DNA of 64,000 nucleotides, taken from the NCBI GenBank assembly GCA_947496145.1, contig CANMBS010000021.1:1-64000 (forward strand), read 5' to 3'. Under the pieces are notes generated by a model. That model worked only from the letters and a program-made list of their open reading frames with translations. It was not told the origin of the DNA and did not search any database. Shown one piece after another: positions 60,275-64,000 of the stretch (the first letter of the stretch is position 1; each line of letters begins with the position of its first letter). The stretch comes from an uncultured Pseudovibrio sp. Lineage in GTDB: Bacteria > Pseudomonadota > Alphaproteobacteria > Rhizobiales > Stappiaceae. The position numbers and the translations under genes are program-made.

Positions 60275-61303
60275 TTACTTTTCTGCGGACTGCTCAAACT
60301 TACGAAACGCACTGGACGAGCGGGTGATAAAGTGATCACCTTCCCGGACGATGAAGAAGGCCGCGATGCCCTCACGTTCTGCCAGAGCCATACCGCGTTG
60401 GTCGCCCATTGCCAAGAGGGCGGTTGCCAAACCATCAGCGCGCATCGCGTTGTTGGCGATGACGGTGACTGATGCCAGCTTATGCGTTACAGGACGGCCA
60501 GATGCAGCGTCAAGGATGTGCGAGAAGCGCTTGCCGTTGACTTCCTTATATATGCGATAATCGCCGGACGTCGCCATGCCTTTATCGCTTACTCGTACGA
60601 TTTGCTGAACCGTTCGCGTTGCGGAATCTGGTTTTTCAATGCCGACTGCCCAGGGCTGGCCCTTGGAGTTGTTACCTCTGGTGACCAGATCTCCGCCGAT
60701 TTCGACGAGGTATTCTTTGATGCCGTTGTCTGCCAGAACAGAGGCAACTTTATCAATGCCGAAACCCTTTGCGATAGCGGACAGGTTGATTGTGGTATCT
60801 GTGTTGACTTTGCGCAGCGCAGGCGGATCGCTCTCAAACTCCAGCATTGTGCTCATGCCAACAGAGTCCAGTGCAGCGCGAATTTCTTGCGGGGTTGGCT
60901 GGGGAGGGGTGTCTTTTTTCGTGCCAAAGCCCCAAAGCTCGATGAGCGGTGCGAGGGTAACGTCGAAATAGCCGCCAGTCAGGTTATGGATGCGCAAGGC
61001 TTCCTGCATCACAACGCTGAAGTCGCGGGAGATAGGTGTCCATTCCGTGTTGGTGGAACGGTTGAAACGGCTGATCTCTGAGGTTTTGTCCCAATTGGAC
61101 ATGGCCTTGTTTACACCAGCTAAAGCTTCGCTCACCTGCTTCTGGAGTTCTTCCTTTGTGATAGAAGAAGAGCCGCGAATAGCTTTGACATTGTATGTTG
61201 TGCCCATGGTCTTGCCATGGAGTACAATCTCTTCACGACTGTTGTCATTAGGTACGCAAGCAGTGACAAGCAGGAGCAGCAAAGCTGTAATGTGGAAGCG
61301 CAT
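60275..61303 (-). CDS. apbE: FAD:protein FMN transferase ApbE
   Basis: A 342-residue lipoprotein: signal with lipobox LVTAC (Cys16). HGKTMGTTYNVKAI and the Mg-binding GGDLVTRG and GMATSGDYR segments are conserved in ApbE. It attaches FMN through a phosphoester to Thr of NqrB and NqrC in the periplasm-facing domains. Gene order apbE-nqrM is the same as downstream of nqrF in Vibrio, but here the pair lies on the opposite strand upstream of nqrA. Confidence 0.94.
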   Translation of the reverse strand: MRFHITALLLLLVTACVPNDNSREEIVLHGKTMGTTYNVKAIRGSSSITKEELQKQVSEALAGVNKAMSNWDKTSEISRFNRSTNTEWTPISRDFSVVMQEALRIHNLTGGYFDVTLAPLIELWGFGTKKDTPPQPTPQEIRAALDSVGMSTMLEFESDPPALRKVNTDTTINLSAIAKGFGIDKVASVLADNGIKEYLVEIGGDLVTRGNNSKGQPWAVGIEKPDSATRTVQQIVRVSDKGMATSGDYRIYKEVNGKRFSHILDAASGRPVTHKLASVTVIANNAMRADGLATALLAMGDQRGMALAEREGIAAFFIVREGDHFITRSSSAFRKFEQSAEK

Positions 61304-61844
61304 TTCGGCCTCAGGAATTGTTCATTTCCCCGGGTAATCGGCCTATTCTGGTTTTCTGTCAAGCTAAATAGGATTTGACGCGGGGCTCGGGGCCTTCATT
61401 CGGAAGTTAAGATGAAAAAATATGCACGTAAAAATGCATATGTGTATGAAGTAGGGGGAAAACCTATGGGCAATATTCATTTTGCATTTGTTTTGCAAAA
61501 TTTCATCAAAATTCGCTAGGTACTTTCCCTAAATTACTATTGAAATTTGCGGTATATCAGGGTATTTGGCCGGATAAATCCGTAGGAATAGCTGACTAGT
61601 CCGCACTTTAATGTTATGCGGGCGGTTACTCCCTAACGGAGCCATAGATAATTTTGGTTCAGCGATACACGGGCTTTGTTGCTGAATCTTCAATCTGTGG
61701 GGGATTTATCTCGGTTCGGCTTACCAAAGTCAATGATCCGCATGCGCGGCATTTTGTACGTAGCAGGATGACTTAGCATCATTTACCCGTAGATATCCCG
61801 CGTACATCGAGTGTTTGCCCTAAAAAAGCCTGACAGGGTAAGGG
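61304..61844. other. Divergent promoter region between apbE and nqrA
   Basis: About 540 AT-rich bases with no gene. Long A/T stretches at 61410-61570 probably contain the two promoters. No clear operator or riboswitch is recognised. Confidence 0.5.
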
Positions 61845-63197
61845 ATGAAGATTACAAAAGGACTGGATCTGCCGATTACCGGCGCTCCGAACCAGGAAAT
61901 CCACAAGGGTCAAGAGGTTCGCCGCGTTGCTGTAAATGGTGGGGATTATAATGGGCTGAAGCCTCGTATGCTGGTTGCCGAAGGTGACCGCGTCGTAAAA
62001 GGGCAGCCTCTTTTCGTCGATAAGCGTTCCCCAGAGATCAACTACGTTGCGCCGGGTGCTGGTGTCGTCGAAGCTGTTAATCGTGGTGCACGCCGTGTTC
62101 TGGAAACCATCGTCATTAAACTGGATGATGGTGAAGAAGAACAGGTTACTTTTTCAAAGTTTGAAGCTGGTGCTTTGGCAACTCTGGACGGTACTGTCGT
62201 TCGTGAGCAGTTGGCAAAATCTGGTCTTTGGACAAGTTTCCGCACCCGCCCATACTCTAAGGTTCCGGTTTTTGAGGGGCAGCCGCGTTCTATTTTCGTA
62301 ACTGCGATGGACACCAATCCGCTTGCTGCGGATGCAGGTGTAATCATCAACGGGAATGCTGGCGCGTTTGAAGCCGGACTTCAGGTTATCTCTAAGCTCA
62401 CTGATGGTCGCACATTTGTATGTCATAGCCCCAAGGATAGTCTTCCGGGTGCTGATGTTGCCCATGTGCAGATGGAGAGCTTTGAAGGTAAGCACCCGGC
62501 AGGTAATGCGGGTACTCACATTCATTTCCTCGACCCGGTCAATGAGAGCAAAACAGTCTGGACTATCGGTTATCAGGATGTCATCGCAATTGGTCGGCTG
62601 TTCCTGACAGGTGAGCTGGATGTTTCCCGCGTCGTTTCTGTTGCAGGCCCGCTGGCTGTTAAGCCGCGTCTGGTGACAACACGTGTTGGTGCAGATCTGA
62701 GTGATTTGCTTGGGAGTGAGATCCAGCAGGGTATTCCTGCTCGTGTTGTTTCCGGCTCCATCCTTTCTGGTCATATTGCCATTGATCAGTTCGCCTTCCT
62801 CGGTCGTTACCACACTCAGGTGACACTGATGGAAGAAGACCGCAAGCAAGACGTTGTTGGCTGGGTTCGCCCATTCATGACCAAGTGGTCTAACCTTAAT
62901 GTGCATCCTTCCGGTTTCTTCCGCAGCAAGCTGCGGTTTCCGTTTGGTACCAACAAGAACGGCTCCATCCGCGCGATCGTTCCACTGGGTACTTATGAGA
63001 AGGTCATGCCGCTCGACGTTCTTCCAACTCAACTGCTTCGTTCCCTGATGGTGCTGGACACTGACATGGCGCAGAAGCTGGGTGCTCTGGAGCTGGACGA
63101 AGAAGATTTGGCGCTATGCACCTTCATCTGCCATTCCAAGAATGAATACGGAGCTGCGCTGCGTGCAAATCTTGATAAAATCGAGAAAGAGGGCTAA
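61845..63197 (+). CDS. nqrA: Na+-translocating NADH:quinone reductase subunit A
   Basis: A 450-residue peripheral subunit. The start KITKGLDLPITGAPNQEIHKG is diagnostic for NqrA, which holds a ubiquinone site and has an RnfC-like core. Length as in Vibrio. AGGGTAAGGG before the ATG. The nqrB start follows three bases after the stop. Confidence 0.96.
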   Translation: MKITKGLDLPITGAPNQEIHKGQEVRRVAVNGGDYNGLKPRMLVAEGDRVVKGQPLFVDKRSPEINYVAPGAGVVEAVNRGARRVLETIVIKLDDGEEEQVTFSKFEAGALATLDGTVVREQLAKSGLWTSFRTRPYSKVPVFEGQPRSIFVTAMDTNPLAADAGVIINGNAGAFEAGLQVISKLTDGRTFVCHSPKDSLPGADVAHVQMESFEGKHPAGNAGTHIHFLDPVNESKTVWTIGYQDVIAIGRLFLTGELDVSRVVSVAGPLAVKPRLVTTRVGADLSDLLGSEIQQGIPARVVSGSILSGHIAIDQFAFLGRYHTQVTLMEEDRKQDVVGWVRPFMTKWSNLNVHPSGFFRSKLRFPFGTNKNGSIRAIVPLGTYEKVMPLDVLPTQLLRSLMVLDTDMAQKLGALELDEEDLALCTFICHSKNEYGAALRANLDKIEKEG

Positions 63198-63200
63198 CCC

Positions 63201-64000
63201 GTGAGTTTGCGCGATAAGTTTGATCGTATTGCGCCGCTCTTTGAAAAGGGTGGCAAATACGAAAAGTTTTACGCCGTCTATGAGATGGTGGACACTTTCA
63301 TCTACACTCCCAAAACAGTAACCAGCGTTGCGCCGCACGCTCGTGATCATGCTGATCTGAAGCGTGTCATGACCTATGTTGTGCTGGCGACGATCCCTGC
63401 GATCCTGTTTGGTATGTACAATACCGGCCTGCAGACCAACTCTGCACTGGCTGCAATGGGTATTACTGAGCCTGCTGGCTGGAGAGCGTTCATCCTCTCC
63501 ATGCTGGGTATCGGTTTTAACCCAGACAACATCTTCGCCAATATGGCGCATGGTGCGCTGTACTTCCTGCCGATCTACATCGTAACGCTCGGTGTTGGTG
63601 GCGTGTTCGAAGTACTGTTCGCCATTGTGCGTGGCCACGAAGTGAACGAAGGGTTCTTCGTTTCTTCTATGCTCTACACGTTGATCCTTCCAGCTTCTAC
63701 GCCGCTTTGGCAGGTTGGGCTTGGCATCGCGTTTGGTGTGGTCATTGGTAAGGAAGTGTTCGGTGGTACCGGCAAGAACTTCCTGAACCCGGCGCTTGTT
63801 GGCCGTGCGTTCCTTTACTTCGCTTATCCGGCAGCAATGTCTGGTGATGCGGTGTGGACGCCAGTTGATGGCTTCTCCGGTGCGACTGCACTGGGTGTTG
63901 CTGCTGCTGACGGTATGCAGGGTCTGGCCTCCAACGGCATCACATGGATGAGCTCTTTTGTTGGGACCATTCAGGGTTCCTTCGGTGAGACTTCCACGAT
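63201..64000 (+). CDS. nqrB: Na+-translocating NADH:quinone reductase subunit B, 5' part
   Basis: GTG start at 63201; the gene is cut by the window end after 266 codons of an expected about 410. Begins SLRDKFDRIAPLFEKGGKYEK; several membrane helices follow. The covalent FMN motif is present as SGAT, with Thr229 as the ApbE-modified residue. NqrB is the membrane core that carries riboflavin and one FMN and couples electron flow to Na+ export. Confidence 0.95.
   Translation, partial: MSLRDKFDRIAPLFEKGGKYEKFYAVYEMVDTFIYTPKTVTSVAPHARDHADLKRVMTYVVLATIPAILFGMYNTGLQTNSALAAMGITEPAGWRAFILSMLGIGFNPDNIFANMAHGALYFLPIYIVTLGVGGVFEVLFAIVRGHEVNEGFFVSSMLYTLILPASTPLWQVGLGIAFGVVIGKEVFGGTGKNFLNPALVGRAFLYFAYPAAMSGDAVWTPVDGFSGATALGVAAADGMQGLASNGITWMSSFVGTIQGSFGETST

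Overview
The window looks like chromosomal DNA of a marine alphaproteobacterium. The 5S-tRNA-fMet order at the end of an rRNA operon, the glpSTPQUV glycerol transporter, an RTX-free Na+-pumping NADH:quinone reductase locus (nqr, apbE, nqrM), SoxR and FixK/FnrN-style regulation all fit that class. A Pseudovibrio/Stappiaceae-like host is my best guess; it is inferred from gene content, not proven.

Layout. 1-2.7 kb: end of an rRNA operon (5S, tRNA-fMet), then a GlxA-type regulator divergent from an isochorismatase-family hydrolase and a GST, closed by a second, truncated tRNA-fMet copy that carries the same terminator. 2.7-6.1 kb: soxR with a textbook MerR-type promoter facing a VOC-family gene, ogt, a small secreted protein and a beta-propeller lyase-like protein. 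6.1-13 kb: a six-gene glycerol ABC transporter operon. 13.2-17.9 kb: HTH/Fic pair of the mobile mystery A/B type, a cupin, a FadB-like bifunctional beta-oxidation enzyme and small hypotheticals. 17.9-20.1 kb: large exported phytase/esterase-like protein. 20.3-21.5 kb: two head-to-head genes (WYL regulator and DNA alkylation repair protein), both missing their 5' halves at one deletion scar.

21.5-30.5 kb is the most interesting region. A divergent FNR-type regulator and a perfect FNR box precede two di-heme cytochrome c peroxidases, a Tat-exported Rieske protein and an arsenite-oxidase-like molybdopterin subunit. This is the gene content of the dissimilatory iodate reductase cluster (idrA, idrB, idrP1, idrP2) rather than of an arsenite oxidase locus. 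A HEAT-repeat protein follows and may belong to it.

30.6-41.9 kb: aldo/keto reductase and LacI regulator, a long gene-poor stretch with one probable 37-residue membrane peptide, GntR regulator, KDG-kinase-like gene, a DmpA-type peptidase coupled to an APH-type kinase (two TGGT-N2-ACCA operators lie between the divergent promoters), glutamate decarboxylase, RecD-like helicase, thioesterase. 41.9-43.9 kb: a ruined parDE toxin-antitoxin module, in which a 100-bp TA-flanked palindromic element has landed in parD; the second copy of this element lies at 17.4 kb. Next comes an AT-rich DUF6338-like gene with a tiny partner. 44-51 kb: tex, amidase, DUF188, SDR, secreted glycosidase-like protein, a twice-frameshifted secreted protein. 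51.5-56 kb: an 18-repeat Sel1 protein and AT-rich hypotheticals. 56.9-64 kb: a DEAD-box helicase with an RGG tail, small membrane proteins, nqrM-apbE divergent from nqrA-nqrB (the latter cut by the window end).

No CRISPR array, complete insertion sequence or prophage is visible.
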